This document shows, in pieces, positions 1 through 7,088 of a DNA stretch of 27,587 bases (position 1 is its first letter; each line of letters begins with the position of its first letter). Source of the stretch: BM707 sp041592975 (GTDB taxonomy: Bacteria; Desulfobacterota; Desulfuromonadia; Desulfuromonadales; UBA2294); contig JBFHOZ010000009.1 in the NCBI GenBank assembly GCA_041592975.1, positions 1-27,587 of the forward strand. The letters run 5' to 3'. Under the pieces are notes generated by a model that saw only the letters and a program-made list of their open reading frames with translations, searched no databases and had not been told where the DNA came from. The position numbers and the translations under genes were made by a program.

Positions 1-2511
1 CTTCGTTTCGAGCTGGTGCTGGATGTAGCGCTTCAAAGGCCGCGCGCAGTAGACCGGGTCATAGGCGGCCGCGGCGATGAAAGTCTTCGCGGCGTCGCTC
101 AGCTCGAGCAGCAGGTGCCGCTGCGCCAGACGGGCCGCGAGCTCGCTGACCTGGAGATCGACGATGGCGACGATTTCGTCGCGGGTCAACGGCTTGAAGA
201 GCACCACGTCGTCGACCCGGTTGAGGAACTCCGGCCGGAAGTGTCCCCGCAGGCTGTTCATGACGCTCGCCCGGGCGCCTTCCTTGATGGTGCCCTCCTC
301 GCCGATCCCCTCCAGCAGGTATTCGGAGCCGATGTTCGAGGTCATGATGATGACGGTGTTCTTGAAATCGACCGTCCGTCCCTGGGCGTCGGTCACCCGG
401 CCGTCGTCGAGAATCTGCAGCAGCACGTTGAAAACCTCGGGGTGGGCCTTCTCGATCTCGTCGAACAGGATCACCGAGTACGGCTTGCGCCGCACCGCCT
501 CGGTCAGCTGCCCCCCCTCCTCGAAGCCGACATATCCGGGCGGCGCGCCGATCAGGCGGCTGACGGCGTGCTTCTCCATGTACTCCGACATGTCGATGCG
601 GACCATGTTCTCTTCGGAGTCGAACAGCGACTCGGCCAGGGTGCGGGCCAGTTCGGTCTTGCCGACGCCGGTCGGCCCGAGGAAGATGAACGAACCGATC
701 GGCCTCTTCGGGTCCTTGATGCCGGCACGGGCGCGGATCACCGCATCGGCGACCAGCTGCACAGCCTCGTCCTGGCCGATGACTCGCTGATGCAGGATGC
801 TGTCGAGCTTGAGCAGCTTTTCCCGCTCCCCCTCGACCAGCCGCTTGACCGGTATGCCGGTCCAGCGGGAGATGATCTCGGCGATTTCCTCCTCGCTGAC
901 TTCTTCGCGCACCAGCCGGACGGCGTTCTCCGTGGCCTCGGCCGCCTCCGCCTCGTGCAGGGCCTTTTCCAGCTGCGGCAGTCGGCCGTGCTTGAGCTCG
1001 GCGGCCCGGTTGAGATCGTAGTTGCGCTCGGCCACCTCGATCTCCTGGCGGACCGTCTCGATCTCCTCGCGCAGCGCCTGCAGCTTCCGGATCGCCCCCT
1101 TCTCGTTTTCCCACTGGACCTTCAGGGCGTCGGTCTCGCTGCGCAGGTCGGCCAGCTCCCGGCGCAGGTTCTCCAGCCTCTCCCGGCTGGCCCGGTCCTT
1201 CTCCTTCTTCAGGGCCGCCTCCTCGATCTCCAGCTGCATCAGCCGCCGGGTGGCGGTGTCGAGCTCCTGCGGCATCGAGTCGATCTCGGTGCGGATCATG
1301 GCACAGGCCTCGTCGACAAGGTCGATCGCCTTGTCCGGCAAAAAACGGTCGGAGATGTAGCGGTTGGAGAGGGCCGCCGCCGAGACGATGGCGTTGTCGT
1401 GGATGCGGACGCCGTGGTGCACCTCGAACCGCTCCTTGAGACCGCGCAGGATGCTGATGGTGTCCTCGACCGTCGGCTGGTCGACCAGCACCGGCTGGAA
1501 GCGGCGCTCGAGGGCGGCGTCCTTCTCGATGTACTTGCGGTATTCGTCGAGGGTGGTGGCACCGATGCAGTGCAGCTCGCCGCGGGCGAGCATCGGCTTG
1601 AGCATGTTGCCGGCGTCCATCGCCCCTTCGGCCTTGCCGGCGCCGACGATGGTGTGCAGCTCGTCGATGAAGAGCAGAATGCGGCCGTCGCTCTCGCGGA
1701 TCTCGTTGAGCACCGCCTTGAGCCGCTCCTCGAACTCGCCGCGGTACTTGGCACCGGCCACCAGGGAGCCCATGTCAAGGGCATAGACCGTCTTGTCCTT
1801 GAGTCCCTCCGGCACGTCGCCGCGGACGATCCGGTGGGCGAGCCCTTCGACGATGGCGGTCTTGCCGACTCCCGGTTCGCCGATCAGCACCGGGTTGTTC
1901 TTGGTCTTGCGCGACAGGATGCGGATCACGCGGCGGATCTCCTCGTCGCGGCCGATGACCGGATCAAGCCTCCCCTTGCGGACCTCCTCGACGAGATCGC
2001 GGCCGTACTTGGCGAGCGCTTCGTAGGTCGCTTCCGGGTCGGCGCTGGTCACCCTCTGGTTGCCGCGAACCGTCCCGAGTGCCGCGAGCAGCTTGTCCCT
2101 GCCGACCGAATTCTCCTTGAGCAGGCGACCGGATGCGACCTTGTCCCCCTCGTCGGCGAGTGCCAGCAGCAGGTGCTCGACGCTGACGTACTCGTCCTTG
2201 AGACGCTTCGCCTCCTCCTCCGCCCGGAGCAGGATCCGGTTGAGGCGCTGGCTGACATAAATCTTCCCCGCCTCGACGCCGGGGCCGGAGACCGACGGCC
2301 TCTTGTCGAGTTCCTGCTCCAGCTGACGCACCAGGAGCTTCGGATCGGCATCGACCTTCTGCAGCAGGCGCGGAACCAGGCCCCCCTCCTGCTGCAGGAG
2401 GGCCAGCAGAAGGTGTTCGCCGTCCACTTCCAGGTGTCCGCGACGCATGCAGATGTTCTGCGCCGACTGGAACGCTTCCTGGCTTTTCTGGGTCAGCTTG
2501 TTGAAATCCAT
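1..2511 (-). CDS. clpB: ATP-dependent disaggregase ClpB (C-terminus cut by window edge)
   Basis: ClpB is a cytoplasmic hexameric AAA+ chaperone that pulls aggregated proteins apart together with DnaK. The reading frame is open from ATG at 2511 through to base 1 (837 codons). The N-terminus reads MDFNKLTQKSQEAF and is followed by the Clp_N repeats. The first AAA+ domain has Walker A GEPGVGKT near residue 205. A charged coiled-coil middle domain, a second AAA+ domain and the C-terminal RPLKRYIQHQLETK follow, matching ClpB rather than ClpA or ClpC. About 20 C-terminal residues should lie outside the window. The start is supported by GAAAGGA just upstream. It is the last seen gene of the leftward hsp20-hsp20-clpB cluster, 96 nt after the second hsp20 gene. 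Identification is firm. Confidence 0.96.
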   Translation of the reverse strand, partial: MDFNKLTQKSQEAFQSAQNICMRRGHLEVDGEHLLLALLQQEGGLVPRLLQKVDADPKLLVRQLEQELDKRPSVSGPGVEAGKIYVSQRLNRILLRAEEEAKRLKDEYVSVEHLLLALADEGDKVASGRLLKENSVGRDKLLAALGTVRGNQRVTSADPEATYEALAKYGRDLVEEVRKGRLDPVIGRDEEIRRVIRILSRKTKNNPVLIGEPGVGKTAIVEGLAHRIVRGDVPEGLKDKTVYALDMGSLVAGAKYRGEFEERLKAVLNEIRESDGRILLFIDELHTIVGAGKAEGAMDAGNMLKPMLARGELHCIGATTLDEYRKYIEKDAALERRFQPVLVDQPTVEDTISILRGLKERFEVHHGVRIHDNAIVSAAALSNRYISDRFLPDKAIDLVDEACAMIRTEIDSMPQELDTATRRLMQLEIEEAALKKEKDRASRERLENLRRELADLRSETDALKVQWENEKGAIRKLQALREEIETVRQEIEVAERNYDLNRAAELKHGRLPQLEKALHEAEAAEATENAVRLVREEVSEEEIAEIISRWTGIPVKRLVEGEREKLLKLDSILHQRVIGQDEAVQLVADAVIRARAGIKDPKRPIGSFIFLGPTGVGKTELARTLAESLFDSEENMVRIDMSEYMEKHAVSRLIGAPPGYVGFEEGGQLTEAVRRKPYSVILFDEIEKAHPEVFNVLLQILDDGRVTDAQGRTVDFKNTVIIMTSNIGSEYLLEGIGEEGTIKEGARASVMNSLRGHFRPEFLNRVDDVVLFKPLTRDEIVAIVDLQVSELAARLAQRHLLLELSDAAKTFIAAAAYDPVYCARPLKRYIQHQLETK

Positions 2512-2535
2512 GATTTTCCTTTCAGTATAAGGCGC

Positions 2536-2584
2536 CAGGGATCAGGGACCGGGTTTCAGGATGTTGCCCGATTCCCGACCCCTG
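2536..2584. repeat. Imperfect inverted repeat in the hsp20-clpB gap
   Basis: Two 18-nt arms (2536-2553 and 2567-2584) pair with a few mismatches around a 13-nt loop. They are built from CAGGG, ATC and CGGG units. No T-run follows on the minus strand, so this is more like a REP-type or mRNA-processing hairpin than a terminator. Whether it recurs in the genome cannot be seen here. Confidence 0.4.
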
Positions 2585-2607
2585 AAGCCTGACACCTTGC
2601 CACCATC

Positions 2608-3000
2608 TCAGTGTACCGTCTTGACCGCGATTTTTCTCGGCTTGGCCGCCTCGGCCTTCGGCAGGCGCAGGGTCAGCACGCCGTTCTTCAGTTCGGCGTC
2701 CGCCTTGTCGGCATCGAAATCCTCAAGCAGCCGGAACTGCCGGTAGTATCCGCTCGGCCTGAACTCCCGGTAGAGCGCGTTGCCCCTGGTGCCGTTTCCG
2801 GTCGACGCCTTGATGCTGAGAATCCCCTGGTCGACGCCGATTTCCAGGTTGTCCTTGGTCACTCCCGGCATATCGGCGACCAGTGTCAGGACATCTACGG
2901 TTTCAAAGATATCGACCGCCGGGCTGACGAAATGCTCATCGCGGGTCGACTCCTTGACGACGTTGCTTTCATTCTGAACAGTCATGGCTTTTTCACTCAT
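2608..3000 (-). CDS. Small heat-shock protein, Hsp20/alpha-crystallin family
   Basis: This is a 130-residue cytoplasmic holdase chaperone that should bind unfolding proteins for later refolding by DnaK/ClpB. The alpha-crystallin domain begins near residue 25 (FVSPAVDIFETVDVLTLVADMPGV) and includes the conserved GVLTLRLPKAE segment. The C-terminal IxI-type motif is present as IAV in KPRKIAVKTVH. The short N-terminal arm is typical of bacterial class A-like sHSPs. The start at 3000 (MSEKAM) is chosen because AGGAG lies 9 nt upstream; an in-frame upstream start at 3021 lacks this. It follows the other hsp20 gene by 30 nt, so the two are almost certainly co-transcribed with clpB. Such sHSPs often work as mixed oligomers of paralogues. 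Confidence 0.93.
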   Translation of the reverse strand: MSEKAMTVQNESNVVKESTRDEHFVSPAVDIFETVDVLTLVADMPGVTKDNLEIGVDQGILSIKASTGNGTRGNALYREFRPSGYYRQFRLLEDFDADKADAELKNGVLTLRLPKAEAAKPRKIAVKTVH

Positions 3001-3030
3001 GGCTCGTTTCTCCTTTCTCAATGATCCAGA

Positions 3031-3477
3031 TCAGTGGCTGGCGATGGCGATCTTCTTCGGCTTGGCCGATTCGGCCTTGGCCATGGTGACAGTCAGAACT
3101 CCGTGCCTGTACTCCGCCGATACCTTCTTGCCGTCGATATCCGAGGGGAGCTCGATGGTGCGCAGGAATTTGCCGCTGCCACGCTCGCGGCGGTGCCAGG
3201 TCCGCCCTTCTTCTGCCTTCTCTTCGACCCGCTCGCCGGAGAGGGTCAGGGTGTTGCCGGTGACGCTCAGGTCGATATCCTTCTCGGCGACACCGGGGAG
3301 AAGCGCCTCGAGGTAGTAATTCTCGTTGTCCTCGCTCAGGTTGATCTTCGGGTAGCGCTGCGTGCCGACACCCGGCAGGAAGGCGGTTTCGAACGGGCTG
3401 CTGCCGATGCCGCGGAAGAGCTCGTCCATCTCCTTGCGCAGATTGTCCATTTCCCTGAAAAGATTCCAGTTTGTCAT
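3031..3477 (-). CDS. Small heat-shock protein, Hsp20/alpha-crystallin family (first gene of cluster)
   Basis: This is a 148-residue sHSP holdase. The N-terminal arm MTNWNLFREMDNLRKEMDELF is the common bacterial sHSP start. The alpha-crystallin domain covers about residues 45-138 (PKINLSEDNENYYLEALLPGV to GVLTVTMAKAE), and the C-terminal IxI motif is IAI in KPKKIAIASH. The start at 3477 is supported by a near-perfect AAGGAGGT 6 nt upstream; an upstream extension to 3525 is open but has no such site. It is paralogous to the next gene (2608-3000) and heads the cluster that ends in clpB. Confidence 0.94.
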   Translation of the reverse strand: MTNWNLFREMDNLRKEMDELFRGIGSSPFETAFLPGVGTQRYPKINLSEDNENYYLEALLPGVAEKDIDLSVTGNTLTLSGERVEEKAEEGRTWHRRERGSGKFLRTIELPSDIDGKKVSAEYRHGVLTVTMAKAESAKPKKIAIASH

Positions 3478-3527
3478 GATGACACCTCCTTGTGATGGTT
3501 GTTGTTTATTCAAGACACCCATCAAAT

Positions 3528-3546
3528 CTTCACAAGGCGTGCCAAC
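3528..3546 (-). promoter_or_regulatory. Weak sigma54-like promoter upstream of hsp20-hsp20-clpB
   Basis: Read on the minus strand, TTGGCACGCCTTGTGAAG has a perfect -24 box (TGGCACG). Ten bases after the GG the -12 position is GA instead of the invariant GC. It would start transcription about 40 nt before the hsp20 ATG. The -12 defect makes it doubtful. A sigma70-like TATAAT also exists at 3561-3556 but without a good -35. Confidence 0.3.
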
Positions 3547-3562
3547 TGTATGCGCATTATAA

Positions 3563-3585
3563 AAGTCTTGTAATTACAGTGACTT
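3563..3585. promoter_or_regulatory. Palindrome overlapping the hsp20 sigma70-like promoter
   Basis: TGTAATTACA (3569-3578) is a perfect 10-bp palindrome. It is extended by AAGTC on one side and GACTT on the other with a one-base offset. It abuts the TATAAT-like box at 3561-3556, where a repressor or activator of the heat-shock cluster could bind. It does not match the CIRCE element. Confidence 0.35.
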
Positions 3586-3618
3586 GGAGAAACTTTACGG
3601 CTACGGGACGATAGCAGG

Positions 3619-3688
3619 AAGCGTCGCAAGTGAAGCATGTTCAAAAATAAATGCGACGCTTACGACGTTACAAGCAGGAACTTGCGAC
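3619..3688. repeat. Inverted repeat AAGCGTCGCA / TGCGACGCTT plus extra half-site
   Basis: Perfect 10-bp arms lie at 3619-3628 and 3652-3661 with a 23-nt spacer. A third copy of the core, CTTGCGAC at 3681-3688, is the complement of GTCGCAAG at 3623-3630. The sites lie between the activator gene (ends 3713) and the hsp20 start, about 75-145 nt upstream of the sigma54-like -24 box. That is the usual place for enhancer sites of a sigma54 activator. No T-run is present, so a simple terminator is unlikely. Confidence 0.5.
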
Positions 3689-3712
3689 AGAAGACAGGGG
3701 CAGTGCGCGGGC

Positions 3713-5158
3713 TCAGAGCTCCTCGCGCGCGAGCTGCAGCTTGTCGAGATAGCGGTAGAGGGTCGCCCGGTGGACGCCGAGCGCCCGGGCGGCGGCGGCC
3801 AGGTTCCCGCCGGCGCATCGGTAGGCCCGGCGGATCTCCTCGGCGGTCAGGTTGGCGGGCTGGGTCGTGCGCCGCTTCGGCGGCGCATCGGCCGAAACGG
3901 CCTCCGGCGGCGATACCGGCGAGTAGGCGGCGATTACCGGCGGCGCGGCCGGCGGGCGGATCTCGGTGGCCACGCCCCAGTCGCCCGGGCTGAAGTCCTG
4001 GCGTTCGCGCACCCACTCGGCGAAGGCCCGGGCGCCGATGACATCGGCATCAGCCTCGACAAATACGCGCTCCAGGACGTTGCGCAGCTCGCGGACATTC
4101 CCCGGCCAGAGATAAGACCTGAGCAATGCGACCGCCTCGGGCGTGAGCCGCCTGATCTCCTTGCCGTACTTGCGGTTGAACAGCCGGACGAAATGGTCGA
4201 TCAGCGGACCGAGGTCGTCCATCCGCATTCTCAGGGGCGGCAGGTGGATCCGCAGTACGGCAATGCGGTGATAGAGATCGGAGCGGAACCCGCCGCTCCC
4301 CACCGCCCCCTCCAGCGGGACGTTGGTCGCGCAGACCACCCGGACGTCGACCGGAACCTCCTGCTCCGCACCGACCCGCTCGATCCGCCCGGCCTCGAGA
4401 ACCCGCAGAAGCTTGACCTGGGTCGCGGCCGGCATGTCGCCGATTTCGTCGAGGAAGATCGTCCCGCCGTCGGCGCGCTCGAAACGGCCACGGTGGCTCT
4501 TCAGGGCGCCGGTGAACGCCCCCTTTTCATGGCCGAACAGCTCCGATTCGAGCAGCTCGTCGGAGATGGCCGAGCAGTTGACGGCGACGAACGGGCCGCG
4601 GCGGCGCGCGCTCTGGTCGTGCAGCGCCCGCGCGACCAGCTCCTTGCCGGTCCCGGTCTCGCCGGTCACCAGCACGGCGGCGTCGGATGCGGCGTAAAGG
4701 CCGATTTTGCGGAACACTTCGAGCATGCCCGGGCTGCCGCCGACGAGGCCGAACTGCTGCGTCGGGGCGCCATCGCGCAGGCCGCCGGCAAAAGTACGGT
4801 AGAACCGGAAGTGGACCAGCGGGCTGGCGTAATCTTCGGCGAGCCCCCCGGGAGCCGCCTCGAGCAGCAGGTCGGAGCCGGCCTGTCCGAATCGCACCGG
4901 AATGTCAGTCAGTGGCGCTTCGGCGGCGACCACCTCGTCGGCCAGGTCCCACAGCGGCGGCGAGACCGGACGGAACACCTGACGCAGGGATTCGCCGACC
5001 AGCCGCGACGCGTCCGCGCCCATTGCGGAGGCCAGAGTCTCCGATACCTGCCTGATCTTCCAGACCCCTCCGGGCTGCCGCATGGCGACCAGGTCCGGGA
5101 CCAGAGCCGGCAATCCCGTCGTTTCGCTGAGCATATCCTTTATCCCGCCCTGAGACAT
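3713..5158 (-). CDS. Sigma54-dependent transcriptional activator (sensor-AAA+-Fis HTH)
   Basis: This 481-residue enhancer-binding protein should open sigma54 promoters by ATP hydrolysis. Residues 20-125 form a PAS-like sensory region with no receiver aspartate. The AAA+ domain runs from about 138 to 375, with Walker A GETGTGKE (166-173), the sigma54-contacting GAFTGA loop (213-218), Walker B TIFLDE and the arginine-finger region FRSDLYHRI. A Pro/Ala-rich linker leads to a Fis-type helix-turn-helix (NLAAAARALGVHRATLYRYL). The start is uncertain: ATG 5158 has no clear ribosome site, and an internal ATG at 5134 follows AAAGG closely. It lies upstream of and co-directional with hsp20-hsp20-clpB, so those genes are candidate targets. 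The signal it senses is unknown. Confidence 0.92.
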   Translation of the reverse strand: MSQGGIKDMLSETTGLPALVPDLVAMRQPGGVWKIRQVSETLASAMGADASRLVGESLRQVFRPVSPPLWDLADEVVAAEAPLTDIPVRFGQAGSDLLLEAAPGGLAEDYASPLVHFRFYRTFAGGLRDGAPTQQFGLVGGSPGMLEVFRKIGLYAASDAAVLVTGETGTGKELVARALHDQSARRRGPFVAVNCSAISDELLESELFGHEKGAFTGALKSHRGRFERADGGTIFLDEIGDMPAATQVKLLRVLEAGRIERVGAEQEVPVDVRVVCATNVPLEGAVGSGGFRSDLYHRIAVLRIHLPPLRMRMDDLGPLIDHFVRLFNRKYGKEIRRLTPEAVALLRSYLWPGNVRELRNVLERVFVEADADVIGARAFAEWVRERQDFSPGDWGVATEIRPPAAPPVIAAYSPVSPPEAVSADAPPKRRTTQPANLTAEEIRRAYRCAGGNLAAAARALGVHRATLYRYLDKLQLAREEL

Positions 5159-5250
5159 GTCTACAATTTAACGTTTCAGGATCACGAGTTCAAGGCCGAG
5201 TCGGCGCGACCGGTTTGCGGCTGGCACCCTGGCGCTGCCGCCTGTCGCTC

Positions 5251-5272
5251 CCGGACCCTGTGCAGGGCCCGG
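5251..5272 (-). terminator. Possible hairpin after the lipoprotein pair
   Basis: Ten-base arms CCGGACCCTG and CAGGGCCCGG pair with one mismatch around a 2-nt turn, 3 nt past the lipoprotein stop codon. No T-run follows on the minus strand, so termination, if any, would be weak or Rho-assisted. Confidence 0.3.
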
Positions 5273-5274
5273 CA

Positions 5275-5706
5275 TCAATCGTCGCGGTCCCCATGCCCCT
5301 TTTTCCCCTTTTGTTTCTTCTTTTTCTTCTTGCCGGGGTACTTCTGGCGGTGCTCGTCGTAGTGGATGTAGGGCCGGTCGTTATCCAGCTCGATCGACAC
5401 CCGCGACCCGAGGCTGACATGGAGGTGGGCCGGCAGCTTCGCGGACATGGCCCAGGCGCCGTCCTCGAGGTAGAAATAGAGGCCGCGCCCCGTATCGAAA
5501 TAGACATAGGCGTCGGGATAGTAATGGTAGTGATGCCTGGCCCGATGCCCGTAGGCCTTGGCGTGCGGCGGCGGTCCCGGTTTGACGGCGGCGGGCGGCG
5601 CCACGACATCGGCGCGACCGTGCGGACCATGGGCCGCGAGGTGACATCCGGGCAACAGCAGCAGCGCCGCCAGAATCAGGACCAGGCTCATTTCCAGTTT
5701 ATGCAT
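5275..5706 (-). CDS. Small YHYYP-type lipoprotein of unknown function
   Basis: This is a 143-residue lipoprotein. The signal peptide MHKLEMSLVLILAALLLLPGC ends in a lipobox (LPGC, acylated Cys21). After a Pro/Ala/His-rich linker comes a compact domain with the sequence YHYYPDAYVYFD, then GLYFY, GAWAMSAKLP and a basic lysine-rich tail. The start at 5706 is chosen because AGGAGGAG lies 6 nt upstream; an in-frame ATG at 5712 directly abuts that site. It is clearly paralogous to the gene 63 nt upstream (5770-6255) and shares its operon. It probably sits in the outer membrane or periplasm. Similar YxYYP-x-YFD proteins are known as uncharacterised proteins in related bacteria; I know of no assigned function. 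Confidence 0.85.
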   Translation of the reverse strand: MHKLEMSLVLILAALLLLPGCHLAAHGPHGRADVVAPPAAVKPGPPPHAKAYGHRARHHYHYYPDAYVYFDTGRGLYFYLEDGAWAMSAKLPAHLHVSLGSRVSIELDNDRPYIHYDEHRQKYPGKKKKKKQKGKKGHGDRDD

Positions 5707-5769
5707 CGTCATCTCCTCCTGCAAACGTTACGGTTCGGTCGCCGGGCCGACAAGGCGCGAACGACAGGC

Positions 5770-6255
5770 TCAACGGTCAGTGGGCGGGTATTTTTCCCGG
5801 TGCTTTTCGTGCTCGACGTACGGCCTGTCGTCTGTCATCTCGAGTCGCACCCTGGCACCGAGCTCCTTCTGGAACACCGCCGGCAGGGCGACCGACATCG
5901 TCCAGCCCCCTTCCGTCCGGTAGAAATAGAGGTGACGAACGGTGTCGAAGTAGACGTTCGCCTGCGGATAATAGTCGTAGTGATACCGCGCCCGCCGCAC
6001 CTCGGGCTCGGGCGCCTCTTCCGCAGGGAGAACTGGCGGTGCCGGCTCTTCCGGCTTCCGGAAAGCCGGGACAGCCGCATCCGGGGCCGGCGCCTTCGGC
6101 CACTGACCGCGCTTCTTCCCGATCGGCGGCGGCTTCGCCTCTTTTTTCTCCCCGAGCGACACCGGCACCTCCGATAGCGGGGGAAGAGGTGCGGAGCAGG
6201 CGAAGACGAGACCGGCCATCGACACCAGCAGTGCTGCCCGAACCATGTGATTCAT
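5770..6255 (-). CDS. Small YHYDYYP-type lipoprotein, paralogue of the downstream gene
   Basis: This is a 161-residue lipoprotein: signal peptide MNHMVRAALLVSMAGLVFAC with lipobox LVFAC. A long Pro/Glu/Lys-rich linker (about residues 21-90) follows, then the domain YHYDYYPQANVYFD, HLYFY, GGWTMSVALP and DDRPYVEHEKHREKYP. The last 70 residues align almost column by column with the downstream paralogue, while the linkers differ. Start choice among ATG 6255, ATG 6246 and GTG 6270 is uncertain because the upstream G-run is not well spaced. It is divergent from the selenoprotein gene. The linker could let the domain reach toward peptidoglycan or the opposite membrane, but function is unknown. Confidence 0.8.
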   Translation of the reverse strand: MNHMVRAALLVSMAGLVFACSAPLPPLSEVPVSLGEKKEAKPPPIGKKRGQWPKAPAPDAAVPAFRKPEEPAPPVLPAEEAPEPEVRRARYHYDYYPQANVYFDTVRHLYFYRTEGGWTMSVALPAVFQKELGARVRLEMTDDRPYVEHEKHREKYPPTDR

Positions 6256-6349
6256 GACGGTTGAAACCACCCCCCCCTCGCGGAAGCTTCACGCAGGTCG
6301 GGATTTTACCACAACATGCCGGCAGGATGCATCCTCCGGGGAAGAATTG

Positions 6350-6377
6350 TTGACGCCAACGCCAAATCGTATATTCT
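6350..6377 (+). promoter_or_regulatory. Sigma70-type promoter for the selenoprotein gene
   Basis: TTGACG (6350-6355) and TATTCT (6372-6377) are separated by 16 nt, about 60 nt before the ATG at 6439. A small palindrome GGATGCATCC (6325-6334) lies just upstream of the -35. Confidence 0.5.
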
Positions 6378-6438
6378 GGCTTTAACGAAGACCGGACCGG
6401 AACGACAATACCGGCGATACCGTCTGAAGGAGAAACAG

Positions 6439-7077
6439 ATGTCGTTGAAAGAACATCTTGCGGCCATCAAGTCGAAGTCGAGCCCGCCCCCCGAAGTGGC
6501 GGCCATCATGCAGCGGAGCAGGGACGACCTGGCCAAGTCCGGCCTCGCCGAAAAGGTCCCCGGGGTCGGCGAGAGGGCTCCGGAGTTCGTCCTGCCGAAC
6601 ATCTACGGCGACCAGGTCAACTCCGCCAGGATCATCGAAAAAGGCCCGCTGGTTCTGCATTTCTATCGCGGCGGCTGGTGACCGTACTGCGTTGCGGAGC
6701 TGTCAGCTCTGCAGGACGTTGTCGAAGAGATCAGGGCGCGCGGCGCCACATTGGTGGCCGTGTCGCCGCAGCTCCCCCGCTTTCTCGACGCGACGGTGCG
6801 CAAACACCACTTGCGCTTCAACCTTCTGCACGACGAAGGGAATGCCATCGCCCGTCAGTTCAGCCTCGCCTGGCGGCTCCCGGAGGATCTGTGCGCGATC
6901 TACCGCGAATTCGGCATCGATCTGGAGCGGTTCAACGGCAGCGATTCGTGGGAACTGCCGATGCCGGCCCGCTTCATCATCGACCGGAACGGCATCATCC
7001 GTGACGCCGCCGTCTACCCCGACCACACCGACCGCCCGGAGCCGGAATCGATCATGGATGTGCTCGACGGGCTGTAG
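6439..7077 (+). CDS. Peroxiredoxin-like selenoprotein with UPYC redox motif
   Basis: This is a 212-residue thioredoxin-fold AhpC/TSA-like oxidoreductase. The frame is interrupted only by TGA at 6679-6681, codon 81, exactly where Cys-encoding relatives have the first cysteine of FYRGGWCPYC. Here it reads FYRGGW-U-PYC (Sec81, Cys84). Downstream the same frame continues with normal peroxiredoxin-like sequence (PYCVAELSALQDVVEEI, VAVSPQ, PARFIIDRNGIIRDAAVYPDHTDRPEP) to TAG 7075. An 8-bp hairpin starts 12 nt after the TGA, as bacterial SECIS elements require. The start at 6439 has AAGGAG 6 nt upstream. It probably reduces peroxides or disulfides in the cytoplasm, since no signal peptide is seen. 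An automated caller would report a truncated 80-residue protein. Selenocysteine machinery genes are not in the window. Confidence 0.9.
6679..6712 (+). promoter_or_regulatory. Sec UGA codon and bacterial SECIS-like hairpin
   Basis: TGA at 6679-6681 is followed by a hairpin with 8-bp arms 6694-6701 and 6705-6712 (one G-U pair) and loop GUC at 6702-6704. The loop begins with G and lies 20 nt after the UGA. Both properties fit the known bacterial SECIS pattern, in which SelB binds a G/U-containing apical loop 16-37 nt downstream of the UGA. Confidence 0.85.
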
Positions 7078-7088
7078 GGCCCCGGCCC

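Noticed and set aside
16..2592. 858-codon open frame on the plus strand
   Set aside because: It lies antisense to clpB in high-GC DNA; its translation is low-complexity and without family motifs, while the minus frame is clearly ClpB.
3584..5362. 592-codon plus-strand open frame
   Set aside because: Antisense shadow of the sigma54 activator; no recognisable motifs or good start site.
6316..6681. Short gene ending at TGA 6679-6681 or a nonsense-mutated pseudogene
   Set aside because: The frame continues in phase with conserved sequence, the stop sits exactly at the catalytic Cys position, and a SECIS-like hairpin follows; selenocysteine read-through explains it better.
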